From assembly GCF_000963925.1 (NCBI RefSeq), contig NZ_BAMV01000001.1:62001-126000 (forward strand): a stretch of DNA of 64,000 nt, written 5' to 3'. A program made the translations under genes and the position numbers. This DNA is from Acetobacter cibinongensis (GTDB taxonomy: Bacteria; Pseudomonadota; Alphaproteobacteria; Acetobacterales; Acetobacteraceae). Shown here piece by piece: positions 10,150-20,025 of this stretch; position 1 is the stretch's first letter, and each line of letters starts with the position of its first letter. The notes under the pieces are model-generated. The model worked only from the letters and a program-made list of their open reading frames with translations. It was not told the DNA's origin and did no database searches.

Positions 10150-11472
10150 TTAGCTTTCCGCTGCCGCAGCTTCAGGTGCAACCTCAGCTTTCCGCTCAAG
10201 CACGGCTGCAAAAAAACCATCCGTGCCATTTTTATGCGGCGTGAGCGCAAACATAGACGTCTGATTCAGGCTTTCAGGCAGTTCCGTACTGTCGGACGGC
10301 ACAAGATGAAACGCACTATTCCGTTTCAGAAATGCGTCTATCTGCTGTGTATTTTCCGCAGACAGAATGGAGCAGGTTGCATAAACCAGCCGACCGCCGG
10401 GCCTGACCAGCGTTGCTGCCTTATCCAGAATTTGCGCCTGCTTGACCAGCAATTCATCAAGGTCCTGCCGTGTGGTGCGCAAGCGAGCATCCGGGTTACG
10501 CCGCCAGGTCCCTGTACCACTACAGGGTGCATCCACCAGTACCCGGTCAAAAGACCCAGACCGCCGTTTGGCCCATTTATCTCCGGCAGTCAGTAAATGC
10601 CGCTCCACGTTGTGAACACCCGCACGCCGCAGCCTGCGTACCGCGCCATCCAGACGTTTTTCCGCAACGTCACACGCGGCAATATGCCCCTTGTTTTCCA
10701 TCATCATGGCCAAAGCCAGAGTTTTTCCTCCAGCCCCGGCGCAATAATCCAGAACGCGCATATGGGGGGCAGCCCCCAGAATAGCGGCGACAAGTTGGCT
10801 GCCTTCATCCTGAATTTCAACACGCCCATCCTGAAACGGCGTAGAAGATGTAACAGGCAAGCGCCCACTCAAGCGCAAACCCCACGGGGAGAGAGGCGTC
10901 AGTTCCGCATGCAATCCTTCCCGTGCCAGCGCTTTTTGTGCTTCAGGCCGGGTTGCGCGCAACATATTCACACGCAAATCCAGCGTTGCTGGTTCGGACA
11001 GGGCGGCAAGTTCCTGCTCAAGCGCGTCCCCAAAGGTGGCTTCCAGTTCCGGCATCAACCAGTCTGGCAGCTCCAGCTTCACGGCGCGGGGCATGTCCTC
11101 CATATCAAGGGTTCTGCGTGCCAGAGCGTGTACGCTATCCCGCTCTTTAAGCGTGAGAGCCCCTGCAGCAAAACGCCCTTCTTCAAAAAGAGCGCTTACC
11201 TCCTCCACCCCTGTGCCTTTTAAAACCAGAGAGGCCGCAACCAGCAGGCGCGGGGTTGCCTGTGCCCCAATTTCTGCCAGATGCCAGCCGATCCGGCGCC
11301 AAGCCCGCATAATATCCCAGACAAGGCCTGAGACTGCCCGGCGGTCCCCACCACCAATATAGCGCCGTTCACGAAAAAAACTGTTCGCAACGGCATCCGC
11401 TGGTTTACGGGGCGTTGCCTCCATAGCGGCAAGAAGGTCAATGGAGGCTGAAAGCCGGGCTGAAGGTGTCAT
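10150..11472 (-). CDS. rsmB: 16S rRNA (cytosine-C5)-methyltransferase, RsmB/Sun family
   Basis: A 440-residue SAM-dependent RNA methyltransferase. The N-terminal NusB-like helical domain (about 1-140) is followed by the methyltransferase domain with the SAM loop LDYCAGAGGK (241-250). The two cysteines of the m5C mechanism are present: C317 in DAPCSGTG and C367 in YATCS. It starts 9 bp after guaB ends on the same strand, so the two are probably co-transcribed. The C terminus ends in an Ala/Glu-rich tail. RsmB is the best fit, though paralogues such as RsmF share the motifs. Confidence 0.9.
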   Translation of the reverse strand: MTPSARLSASIDLLAAMEATPRKPADAVANSFFRERRYIGGGDRRAVSGLVWDIMRAWRRIGWHLAEIGAQATPRLLVAASLVLKGTGVEEVSALFEEGRFAAGALTLKERDSVHALARRTLDMEDMPRAVKLELPDWLMPELEATFGDALEQELAALSEPATLDLRVNMLRATRPEAQKALAREGLHAELTPLSPWGLRLSGRLPVTSSTPFQDGRVEIQDEGSQLVAAILGAAPHMRVLDYCAGAGGKTLALAMMMENKGHIAACDVAEKRLDGAVRRLRRAGVHNVERHLLTAGDKWAKRRSGSFDRVLVDAPCSGTGTWRRNPDARLRTTRQDLDELLVKQAQILDKAATLVRPGGRLVYATCSILSAENTQQIDAFLKRNSAFHLVPSDSTELPESLNQTSMFALTPHKNGTDGFFAAVLERKAEVAPEAAAAES

Positions 11473-11481
11473 GATTAAATA

Positions 11482-13017
<1,536 letters not shown>

Positions 13018-13132
13018 TCAGGTCACCTGACCATTGGCGCTTCCTCTTATGGCGTTGGGGCACGAAAGGCAAGATGAAAGACGCAGAATTGACATGTTTT
13101 TAAAACTGTCATGTCTTTGCCTGCAATCGGCG

Positions 13133-13597
13133 TCACGGGGCAAGCCGACCTGTTTTCATGGCGCGCCGGAAGGCCTCCAGCGTTTCATCACTTACAAAAT
13201 GCTCCATCCCCTCGGCGTCCATCCGCGCCGTACAGACATCAACCCCCAAAGCCAGCAGAAACTCCTCTACAATCTGGTGCCGCGCTCTTACAGATTCAGC
13301 CAGTGTCGCGCCCGCTTCTGTCAGAAATATACCGCGATACGGTTTACGGGTGACAAATCCTTCCGCCACCAGCCGCGTCAGCATTTTGGCGACCGTAGGC
13401 TGGGATACCCCAAGGCGATCTGCAATATCTACCTGCCGTGCTTCCCGCCCCTCTGCCAACAAATCATCAATCAGTTCTACATAGTCTTCTATCAGCACAT
13501 TCCGACGCGCTTCCCGCGCATGGCGAAATCCTTCGCTTTGGCTTTCTGCATCAAGCAGAACTGGCTTTTGCTGTTTCACCGTAGATCTCCGCGTCAC
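13133..13597 (-). CDS. mntR: Manganese-responsive transcriptional regulator MntR (DtxR family)
   Basis: A repressor of manganese import genes that binds Mn2+. The start chosen is a GTG near 13597, giving a product beginning [12 protein letters not shown] of about 154 residues. This matches the E. coli MntR start MSRRAG and length; a longer frame to 13678 adds a proline-rich stretch with no family match. The DtxR helix-turn-helix is clear ([19 protein letters not shown]), and the metal-binding/dimer segment [14 protein letters not shown] ... [10 protein letters not shown] is present. No manganese transporter gene is adjacent. It diverges from a Fur-box-controlled iron operon. Confidence 0.9.
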   Translation of the reverse strand: MTRRSTVKQQKPVLLDAESQSEGFRHAREARRNVLIEDYVELIDDLLAEGREARQVDIADRLGVSQPTVAKMLTRLVAEGFVTRKPYRGIFLTEAGATLAESVRARHQIVEEFLLALGVDVCTARMDAEGMEHFVSDETLEAFRRAMKTGRLAP

Positions 13598-13733
13598 ATG
13601 TGTCGGCCTGGGGGTTGGAGGGTGATATACCGGAACTGAGGGGGGAGCAAAAGCTCGCAATTTCCACGCCCTGTGCACACAACACCTACCAGAACTCGCC
13701 TTGGTCAGTTTACTTTCCGCTCATTTATGATAT

Positions 13734-13748
13734 TGATAATCATTATTA
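13734..13748. promoter_or_regulatory. Fur box upstream of the PepSY operon
   Basis: TGATAATCATTATTA matches the palindromic Fur core TGATAATnATTATCA at 13 of 14 positions. It lies about 30 bases before the first gene of the operon, where bound Fur-Fe would block the promoter. Confidence 0.82.
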
Positions 13749-13776
13749 ACTTTTGACAAAGATTGAGTGCACAAAA

Positions 13777-14061
13777 ATGAGTGACATAGCAGCCCTGTTT
13801 ATGGGTTACAGTTGCACTGCTGTTGCCATTGGGCTGCTCTACACGACCTCCCCCAATCAGAGGCTTCTGGCTGCACCGAGCCCCCTTCGTTTGAGTGCCC
13901 CCATAGCCCTGATATTATGGAGCCTTGGGCTCGTGTTTTTATATGCTCCTTTGGGAGGCGTAATTGCGGTTTTGTGCAGTATCGCCACGGCTATTATTGT
14001 CGCCACCCTGCTTCCTTTGTTTATGGCTCTGTGCCGCACCTATGCCGGTGGGCGCATATGA
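13777..14061 (+). CDS. Small membrane protein, DUF3325-like, of an iron-regulated operon
   Basis: A 94-residue protein with about three hydrophobic segments. The pattern (an N-terminal helix, a short polar loop with LLAAPSPLRL, then two helices) resembles DUF3325 proteins that neighbour PepSY-type ferric reductases such as those in pyoverdine loci. The ATG at 13777 is used; a TTG further upstream would run into the Fur box. The end overlaps the next start as ATGA, indicating translational coupling. No catalytic motif is visible, and the family assignment is by pattern only. Confidence 0.7.
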   Translation: MSDIAALFMGYSCTAVAIGLLYTTSPNQRLLAAPSPLRLSAPIALILWSLGLVFLYAPLGGVIAVLCSIATAIIVATLLPLFMALCRTYAGGRI

Positions 14062-14333
14062 CCAAGCCACACCTCTACACTCTCAAAGGGTGGCTCGGCA
14101 AAAGCTTGGCTGGTGTAGTCATGGGCTTTGCCGTTGCCTTGGCTTTTTCGGGCATTTTAATCAATCAGGTTTTTGTATCCCGCTCCATTGTCACCGTGCA
14201 ACTTGCCATGTGGGTTATGCCGCCACTGTGGCTCGCCTGTGTTTCAGTCTGCTTTCTGTTTTCCACCGCTTATCGCGCATGGTTTTTCATGAGCACGCTT
14301 GCTCTCATCCTCTTCATTGCTGGCTACGTCTAA
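14058..14333 (+). CDS. Small membrane protein, DUF3649-like, of an iron-regulated operon
   Basis: A 91-residue inner-membrane protein with three hydrophobic segments. Its C-terminal half, ending in a segment with STAYRAWFFMSTLAL, resembles DUF3649 proteins found beside PepSY reductases. The start is the ATG overlapping the previous stop (ATGA); a longer frame reaching back to 13812 would be embedded in the preceding gene and is not supported. It ends 4 bp before the PepSY gene. Function unknown; presumably an accessory of iron release from siderophores. Confidence 0.68.
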   Translation: MTKPHLYTLKGWLGKSLAGVVMGFAVALAFSGILINQVFVSRSIVTVQLAMWVMPPLWLACVSVCFLFSTAYRAWFFMSTLALILFIAGYV

Positions 14334-14337
14334 ACTC

Positions 14338-15909
14338 ATGAAAATCAATACAAGCCTTGTTCTCCTCTACAAAGAAATACACACGTGGGTTGGCATAGTT
14401 TGCGGCTTATTCCTGTTTATTGCGTTTTATGCAGGCGCCATAACCATGTTTTCACCCGCTATAGATCAATGGGTGCAAAATGACTTTCTGCACCCTGCCC
14501 CCATGCAGGACACGCCAGCTCTCCTGACAAAAATACAGGAGCAAAGAAGCGATCTTTTAAAAAACTATACACTCACGCTGATGGACGCAGACGGCAGCAA
14601 AAGCGCCTTCATTGGTTACGCAGGCGGACATGGCCGGAAGAACGAAGGCGCGTCAGCATTCACAGCGTTTCTGGATGATACGAACACACTTCAGGTTCAA
14701 AAAATTAATCCCGCCCATACTGGAGAAATCATTAACAAAATTCATCAGACTATCGGGCTACCCTTTAACCATACAGTTTCAGAATTCATCATGGGGTGGG
14801 TAGCGCTGCTCTACGGGCTGGCACTAATAACGGGCCTTATTATTTTTCTGCCGGGCCTTAAAAAAAATCTTTTTGCTGTCCGCGTTGGAACAAACAAAAA
14901 GAAAATGTGGCTGGATATTCACAACGTCTTAGGTGTTTTCAGTCTTCCATTTCATCTTATCATCGCCCTCACCTCAGTAACCTTTGCCTTTCATGATGTC
15001 TTTTATGCAGCACAAGATGCTTTGTTTTATCATCATGACCTCAACAAAACATTCGCCTCAGCAAGGCCTCCTGCCACCCCCACCAGCAAAACCGAGCATG
15101 TGTTAAGCCCGCCAGAATTACTGAACGCCCTGAAAGCACAGGCTCCCAATTTCCAACCAACATCCGTTTCTGCTCAAGCTGGCCCACATGGCTCTCTTAT
15201 TACGCAAGTTCACGGTATGGACCTCCATCACCCCATGCGCTCACTGGCAGGTGGTTTCGTCACATTGGACGCCTATACAGGCGCAATCACGCAGAAGGAC
15301 TATATGCCCGGCTTGCAGCCCACCAGCTCTGCTCTGCTGACGAGCTTTTTTGCACTGCATTTTGGCAGCTTTGGTGGCACAGCAATGCTGTGGGCTTATT
15401 TCGTACTCGGTGCCTCCGGGGCTTTCATTTTTTACTCGGGAAATATTTTGTGGCTGGAAACACGACGCAAAAAAGGAACTCAAGCAGCCCAGACGCCCCC
15501 TAAATTATCTCATAAAATTTTAAGCTCTCTGACCGTAGGCGTTACAAGTGGTTGTATTGCAGGTATTTCTGCAATCGTTTTAGCTGCCCGCTGGTTGTCT
15601 CATTACAATCAATCACCGGACGTAAGCAGCGTCATACTGTATTACAGCGTTTTTAGTCTTTGTGTCGCATGGGCTTTTATAAGAAAACCGCACTATGCAA
15701 GCTGGCACCTGCTTGGCTTTTGTGGCCTTATTACGCTTGGTATTCCCCTCTCCAACCTATGGGCCATATACGGCACCCAACTCTCCGCAACGCCTGTAAC
15801 GGGGACTACTGAACAGCTCATAGACCTCATTGCCGCGCTTGCGGCGTGCAGCTTTCTATTTATGGCGTATAAAATACGCCAGAAGGCACTCAAAGCGTCC
15901 CAAATTTAA
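14338..15909 (+). CDS. PepSY-associated membrane protein, probable FpvG-like ferric-siderophore reductase
   Basis: A 523-residue inner-membrane protein. The opening LLYKEIHTWVGIVCGLFLF is the PepSY-associated TM helix signature with a conserved His. A periplasmic loop of about 100 residues follows, then membrane segments around residues 150-175 and 200-230, a second large loop, and several helices at the C terminus. Relatives include FpvG, implicated in reducing iron from pyoverdine at the inner membrane. The start at ATG 14338 gives the conserved MKINTSLVLLYKEIH; an upstream frame from 14299 lies inside the previous gene. As the third gene of a Fur-box operon with two small membrane proteins, a role in iron reduction or uptake is likely. 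Confidence 0.82.
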   Translation: MKINTSLVLLYKEIHTWVGIVCGLFLFIAFYAGAITMFSPAIDQWVQNDFLHPAPMQDTPALLTKIQEQRSDLLKNYTLTLMDADGSKSAFIGYAGGHGRKNEGASAFTAFLDDTNTLQVQKINPAHTGEIINKIHQTIGLPFNHTVSEFIMGWVALLYGLALITGLIIFLPGLKKNLFAVRVGTNKKKMWLDIHNVLGVFSLPFHLIIALTSVTFAFHDVFYAAQDALFYHHDLNKTFASARPPATPTSKTEHVLSPPELLNALKAQAPNFQPTSVSAQAGPHGSLITQVHGMDLHHPMRSLAGGFVTLDAYTGAITQKDYMPGLQPTSSALLTSFFALHFGSFGGTAMLWAYFVLGASGAFIFYSGNILWLETRRKKGTQAAQTPPKLSHKILSSLTVGVTSGCIAGISAIVLAARWLSHYNQSPDVSSVILYYSVFSLCVAWAFIRKPHYASWHLLGFCGLITLGIPLSNLWAIYGTQLSATPVTGTTEQLIDLIAALAACSFLFMAYKIRQKALKASQI

Positions 15910-16211
15910 TATGTTATTTATTTTCAGGCCGAAGGTATCTGTCACACAAACGTGTTGATATGAAAATGAAAGCATTCCACGTCAAAACGTTGCGTTTCTA
16001 GATATTTTCGGGACACTTCTGGACTAAAGTGCAAAATTGCCTCTTGGCCACAGGAAACTCTGCGTTTGGATTTGCATATCCTCCTGTTGCCTTTGTGTTC
16101 CGCTGCTGCCATGATGCATGAATATGTGCTGGGGTTGAATAGAGTAAGTGTTCCTGTCTGTTTTCTGTTCCGTCTTGCTGCATAAAACCACTCACAAAAA
16201 CGGCTCAGAAA
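15910..16211. other. Spacer between the PepSY operon and bphO
   Basis: About 300 bp without a convincing gene, tRNA or terminator. It presumably contains the bphO promoter, but no clear promoter could be assigned by eye. Confidence 0.5.
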
Positions 16212-16784
16212 ATGTCTCCATCCCCCCGGCGTTTCTGCCTTCGCCAAGGCACTTGGGCCACCCATCAGGAACTGGATGCCCTTATTGGGCCGCTTAACAC
16301 TCAGGCAGCCTATAAGCGTTACCTGCTAGCTGTTTACACGCTACGCAAAAGCTTTGAGTCCGCGGTTAATGAGGTCATTTGGCCCGAGCATTTTGCCACC
16401 TGGCGGCCAACCATGCTCGCAGCCGCTATGGAGCAGGACCTGGCTGACCTCGGCCTTGCCGCACCCCCAGTCCAGCCGTTACCTCTATTTTCAAATGCGT
16501 CTTCTCTATTGGGTGCCTTGTATGTCACTGAAGGTGCCTCACTGGGCGCAAGACTTCTTGTCCGGCAGGCGGCCTCTCTTGGCATGACAGCCAACTTTGG
16601 CGCGCGCCACCTCACCCAGCAGGTTGCCGAGAATGAGCAATGGACGCATTTCCTGACCGTGCTGGACCAAGCTCCTGAATTTGACGGCACATTAGCCATA
16701 GAAACCGCCCTAAGCCTTTTCTCTTATGCCATGGCGGCCGTTCACCGTGCTGATGCAGCACTGGAAGTGCAGAAACATGGTTAA
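16212..16784 (+). CDS. bphO: Biliverdin-producing heme oxygenase partnered with a bacteriophytochrome
   Basis: A 190-residue heme oxygenase fold protein that would make biliverdin, the chromophore of the phytochrome encoded next. The proximal heme ligand is H18 in TWATHQELDALIG, and the distal helix is recognisable as ALYVTEGASLGARLLVRQ. It differs clearly from the HemO-type enzyme at 52.6 kb, so the window has two heme oxygenases of this fold with separate jobs. The 3' end overlaps the phytochrome gene by 8 bp, showing they are co-translated. The ribosome site before the ATG is weak. Confidence 0.9.
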   Translation: MSPSPRRFCLRQGTWATHQELDALIGPLNTQAAYKRYLLAVYTLRKSFESAVNEVIWPEHFATWRPTMLAAAMEQDLADLGLAAPPVQPLPLFSNASSLLGALYVTEGASLGARLLVRQAASLGMTANFGARHLTQQVAENEQWTHFLTVLDQAPEFDGTLAIETALSLFSYAMAAVHRADAALEVQKHG

Positions 16785-19338
16785 ATTTGGCCAAGCTGAC
16801 CTGACAAGCTGCGATAAAGAACCCATTCATATTCCCGGCAGCATTCAGCCCCATGGTTGCCTGATAAGCTGCGATCTGGAGCATTTTACAGTCCGCCGCG
16901 TGTCCACTAACGCAGCCGACATGCTGGGCCTTCCAATTATTGAACCCGGCAGTGCGTTGTCCGACCACTTACCCGGCGAAACCCTGCACGAAATTCGTAA
17001 CGCCCTGACAAACAGCTTGTCACTCAAGCGGCCTTCTTACCTGTTTAATATTCCGTTCTCGCCACAACGTAATTTTGACGTATCTGTACATGTCTCCGGG
17101 AGAGAAGTTGTCATAGAGTGTGAGCCCGCAGGCTCACCAGAAACAAGCCAGCGCGTTATCAGCCAACTACGGATGATGCTGGACCGTATTCGGGACATTG
17201 CCGATCTGGCCCGCCTGTTTGACACGGTGGTCAAGCTCATGCGTGGCCTGCTACATTATGACCGGATCATGGTTTATCGGTTTGACCCGGACTGGTCCGG
17301 CAAGGTGGTGGCAGAAGTACGCTCCCCCGTACTGGAAAGCTTTTTGGGCCAGCATTTCCCAAGCGCGGATATCCCGGCGCAGGCGCGTGACCTATACCGC
17401 CGTGCCCTGATCCGCATTATTGGGGATGCCTCTTACACACCGGTCATGCTGGAAGAAGTGCCCGGCGCTGAACCGCTGGATATGTCGCTCTCCCAACTGC
17501 GGAGCGTGTCCCCTATCCACTGCGAATATCTGACAAACATGGGTGTTGGGGCATCCATGTCCATTTCCCTGATTGTGGATGGTGAGTTGTGGGGCATGAT
17601 TGCCTGCCATAACTATTCACCTAAAAACCTGACACTTGCCGAACGTGTCATTGTCAAAATGTTTGGGGAATTCGTGGCGCTGCGGATTGTGGTTCTGCTG
17701 CGTACCGGTCGCCTTCTGGTAACACAGCGTACCCACACCCTCATTGAGAACTTCCTGCGCGACTCAGTCTCCATGAGCAATATGCCATCCTATCTCCGCA
17801 GCCGTATTGCGGATCTGGAGCCGCTTGTCCCCTGTGATGGCATTGGCCTCTGGATTGATCAGGATTGGACATCCCACGGCCTGACCCCCAACAAACCGGA
17901 AATTGTGGCTGAGCTTGCCCGTGCGGCAGGCACCCTCGCGGCCCATCAGGTGTGGCACACCACCCATCTGTGCGAAACATTTGAGTGGGCGCGTGACCTG
18001 TTGCCAGACATAGCTGGCGTATTGGTCATCCCCATTTCACCCCAACCTGCGGATTACCTCTTTCTGTTCCGCAAAGAAATAATCCAGACCTTGAACTGGG
18101 GCGGTGACCCCAACAAGACCTATAAATCCGGCCCGCATGGCCCACGCCTGACACCCCGCACCAGTTTCGCCATCTGGAAAGAGCAGGTGCAGGAGCGCGC
18201 CTACCCCTGGACCGCGAACGACCTTGAAGCCGCAAGCCTCTTGCGGTCCGCTTTAATTGAGGTGATGGGCGCTTATCACCAGCAGCAGCTCAAGGAACGT
18301 GCTGAGGCCGATGTACGGCAACGTATGCTGAACGAAGAGCTGAGCCACCGGGTCAAAAACATTCTGGCAGTCGTGCAGTCCCTTATGGCTCGCCCGGTGC
18401 CGGAAGACCGGAGTGCTCAGGAACATTTCCAAATTCTCAAGGCGCGTGTCAACGCGCTGGCTCAGGCGCATGATCAGGTTGTACGCGCTGACGGCGGTGG
18501 CTTGCTGCGTCCGTTGCTGGAGGCTGAACTGGAACCCTATCGGCTTGAGGCAGACACCATACAGTTAAGCGGGCCGGATATATGGCTTACCGGCCGCGCA
18601 CTTTCCGTCTCAGCCCTTGTCATTCATGAACTGGCAACAAATGCTGCCAAATATGGCTCGCTTTCCCGCAGGGAAGGCAAACTCCATGTCCAGTGGTGGT
18701 TTGATGAAGACAGCCAGAACTGGGTGCTGACGTGGCAGGAAAGTGGTGGCCCCTCCGTCAAAGCGTCAACACGTAAAGGGTTTGGGTCTGTTCTGGTTGA
18801 TCGCGCCATTCCGCATGAATTAGGGGGCAAAACCACAAAAGAGTTTAGAACCAACGGGCTCTTTATTCGTTTTGACTTACCAAGACGCCATGCTGCACTG
18901 GTAACACGCGAGGAAAGCCCGATGAACACAATGACGGAAATTCCGACGGTCAACACCCAAAGCAAAGGGCTGCTGGCGCAGGCATCCGTATTGATTGTTG
19001 AAGACCAGTTGTTGATTGCCATGGATATTGAGCAGGCTCTAGCTGAAAACGGCGTCACTCAGGTCCAGACTGTTGCGTCTGTCTATGAAGGCGTTCAGGC
19101 CATAACCCAGCGCGTGCCGGATATCGCATTGCTTGACCTCAACCTTGGTGATGAAACCTCGGCAGACATCGCGGCCCTACTACGCAAAAAGCAAGTCCCT
19201 ATTCTTTTTGCCACTGGCTATGCAGACCGCTCCATGATCCCTGCGGGCTTTGAAGATGTCCCGGTCATCCGTAAACCCTATGTAACACAGTCTGTCATAC
19301 GGGAAATGGAAAAATTGCTGGGCGCGTCCGACACCTGA
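16777..19338 (+). CDS. bphP: Bacteriophytochrome histidine kinase (PAS-GAF-PHY-HWE) fused to a C-terminal receiver domain
   Basis: An 853-residue red/far-red light sensor. C12 in TSCDKEPIHIPGSIQPHG is the expected biliverdin-linking cysteine. The GAF domain has the DIP motif (D198) and a chromophore-pocket histidine in PIHCEYL. The PHY tongue has PRTSF near residue 460. The kinase is of the HWE class: phospho-acceptor H524 in ELSHRVKN, N-box HELATNAAKYGS near 616, and WQE near 652. A receiver domain follows from about 735 with acceptor D787 in LLDLNLG and K in VIRKPY. It is translated from an ATG inside the 3' end of bphO. There is no DNA-binding output, so signalling must pass to another protein or modulate its own kinase. 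Confidence 0.94.
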   Translation: MVKFGQADLTSCDKEPIHIPGSIQPHGCLISCDLEHFTVRRVSTNAADMLGLPIIEPGSALSDHLPGETLHEIRNALTNSLSLKRPSYLFNIPFSPQRNFDVSVHVSGREVVIECEPAGSPETSQRVISQLRMMLDRIRDIADLARLFDTVVKLMRGLLHYDRIMVYRFDPDWSGKVVAEVRSPVLESFLGQHFPSADIPAQARDLYRRALIRIIGDASYTPVMLEEVPGAEPLDMSLSQLRSVSPIHCEYLTNMGVGASMSISLIVDGELWGMIACHNYSPKNLTLAERVIVKMFGEFVALRIVVLLRTGRLLVTQRTHTLIENFLRDSVSMSNMPSYLRSRIADLEPLVPCDGIGLWIDQDWTSHGLTPNKPEIVAELARAAGTLAAHQVWHTTHLCETFEWARDLLPDIAGVLVIPISPQPADYLFLFRKEIIQTLNWGGDPNKTYKSGPHGPRLTPRTSFAIWKEQVQERAYPWTANDLEAASLLRSALIEVMGAYHQQQLKERAEADVRQRMLNEELSHRVKNILAVVQSLMARPVPEDRSAQEHFQILKARVNALAQAHDQVVRADGGGLLRPLLEAELEPYRLEADTIQLSGPDIWLTGRALSVSALVIHELATNAAKYGSLSRREGKLHVQWWFDEDSQNWVLTWQESGGPSVKASTRKGFGSVLVDRAIPHELGGKTTKEFRTNGLFIRFDLPRRHAALVTREESPMNTMTEIPTVNTQSKGLLAQASVLIVEDQLLIAMDIEQALAENGVTQVQTVASVYEGVQAITQRVPDIALLDLNLGDETSADIAALLRKKQVPILFATGYADRSMIPAGFEDVPVIRKPYVTQSVIREMEKLLGASDT

Positions 19339-19374
19339 CTCGGACGGGCACCGACAGATCCCAGCGACAAAAAA

Positions 19375-19404
19375 GCCCCCTTCAATTTTTGGTTTGAAGG
19401 GGGC
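19375..19404. terminator. Bidirectional terminator between bphP and the cytochrome c gene
   Basis: A perfect 11-bp stem (GCCCCCTTCAA / TTGAAGGGGGC) with an 8-base T-rich loop, preceded by an A-run. It sits between two convergent genes. Confidence 0.85.
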
Positions 19405-19435
19405 CTTTCCGCTTAATAGTCAAAAGGTACAATGC

Positions 19436-19903
19436 TCAGGGAATGGGATGAGCCGCGTTCAGCGCGTTACGCTCAGCCATCATCTCGGCACCCTTTTTCG
19501 GTTTTGAACGAGCGGCCTTGATGTCATCAGCCGTTATGGTCTGTGCCGTGCCACCAAGAGTCGTTAGGTAAGACAACACAGCCGCCAGATCATCATCTGG
19601 CAATCCTTTGAAAGACGGCATGAAGCCCACATAGCTTGCACCACCGGCCTGAATGGGGCCATGTAAACCATTGATTACCACATCTGCCAGATAGGCTTTG
19701 CCTTCCGGTGTGGCGGCAATTTTATCAATACGCCCCTTAAGGGCAGGAAATTGCCCCGGCATACCCACGCCACCAGCCTGATGACATACGGAGCAGTTGG
19801 TGCTGTACACCGCCGCACCATCTGACGCAGCCAGAGCTGAGCCGGTCAGAACAGAGCAAGCCATTAGACCGCCAGCAAGAAGTGAAAGGCCTGTTTTCAG
19901 CAT
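19436..19903 (-). CDS. Secreted class I cytochrome c
   Basis: A 155-residue periplasmic c-type cytochrome. A signal peptide ends near A25 (LTGSALA). The heme-binding motif CSVCH gives C37, C40 and H41, and a Met in the FMPSF region is the probable sixth ligand. The family includes electron carriers and subunits of membrane alcohol and sugar dehydrogenases, which abound in acetic acid bacteria. No dehydrogenase gene is adjacent, so it may act as a free electron carrier. After the heme domain there is a Lys/Ala-rich tail of about 35 residues. Confidence 0.9.
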   Translation of the reverse strand: MLKTGLSLLAGGLMACSVLTGSALAASDGAAVYSTNCSVCHQAGGVGMPGQFPALKGRIDKIAATPEGKAYLADVVINGLHGPIQAGGASYVGFMPSFKGLPDDDLAAVLSYLTTLGGTAQTITADDIKAARSKPKKGAEMMAERNALNAAHPIP

Positions 19904-20025
19904 TAAGAACGCCCCAAAAGTATCGATATCATAACAATTGCAGATTAAGGCTTTGCAGTCAAAGCCAATAAAGCTGGTTTTGCCTAACAGGTTTTAAACC
20001 ACGTCACCAGCCACCCCGGCACAGG

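Noticed and set aside
13598-13678. N-terminal extension of mntR to an upstream GTG
   Set aside because: The extra residues are proline-rich and absent from the family; the internal GTG gives the E. coli-like start.
15942-16265. 107-codon minus-strand frame before bphO
   Set aside because: Overlaps the start of bphO, shows no similarity and lacks a ribosome site.
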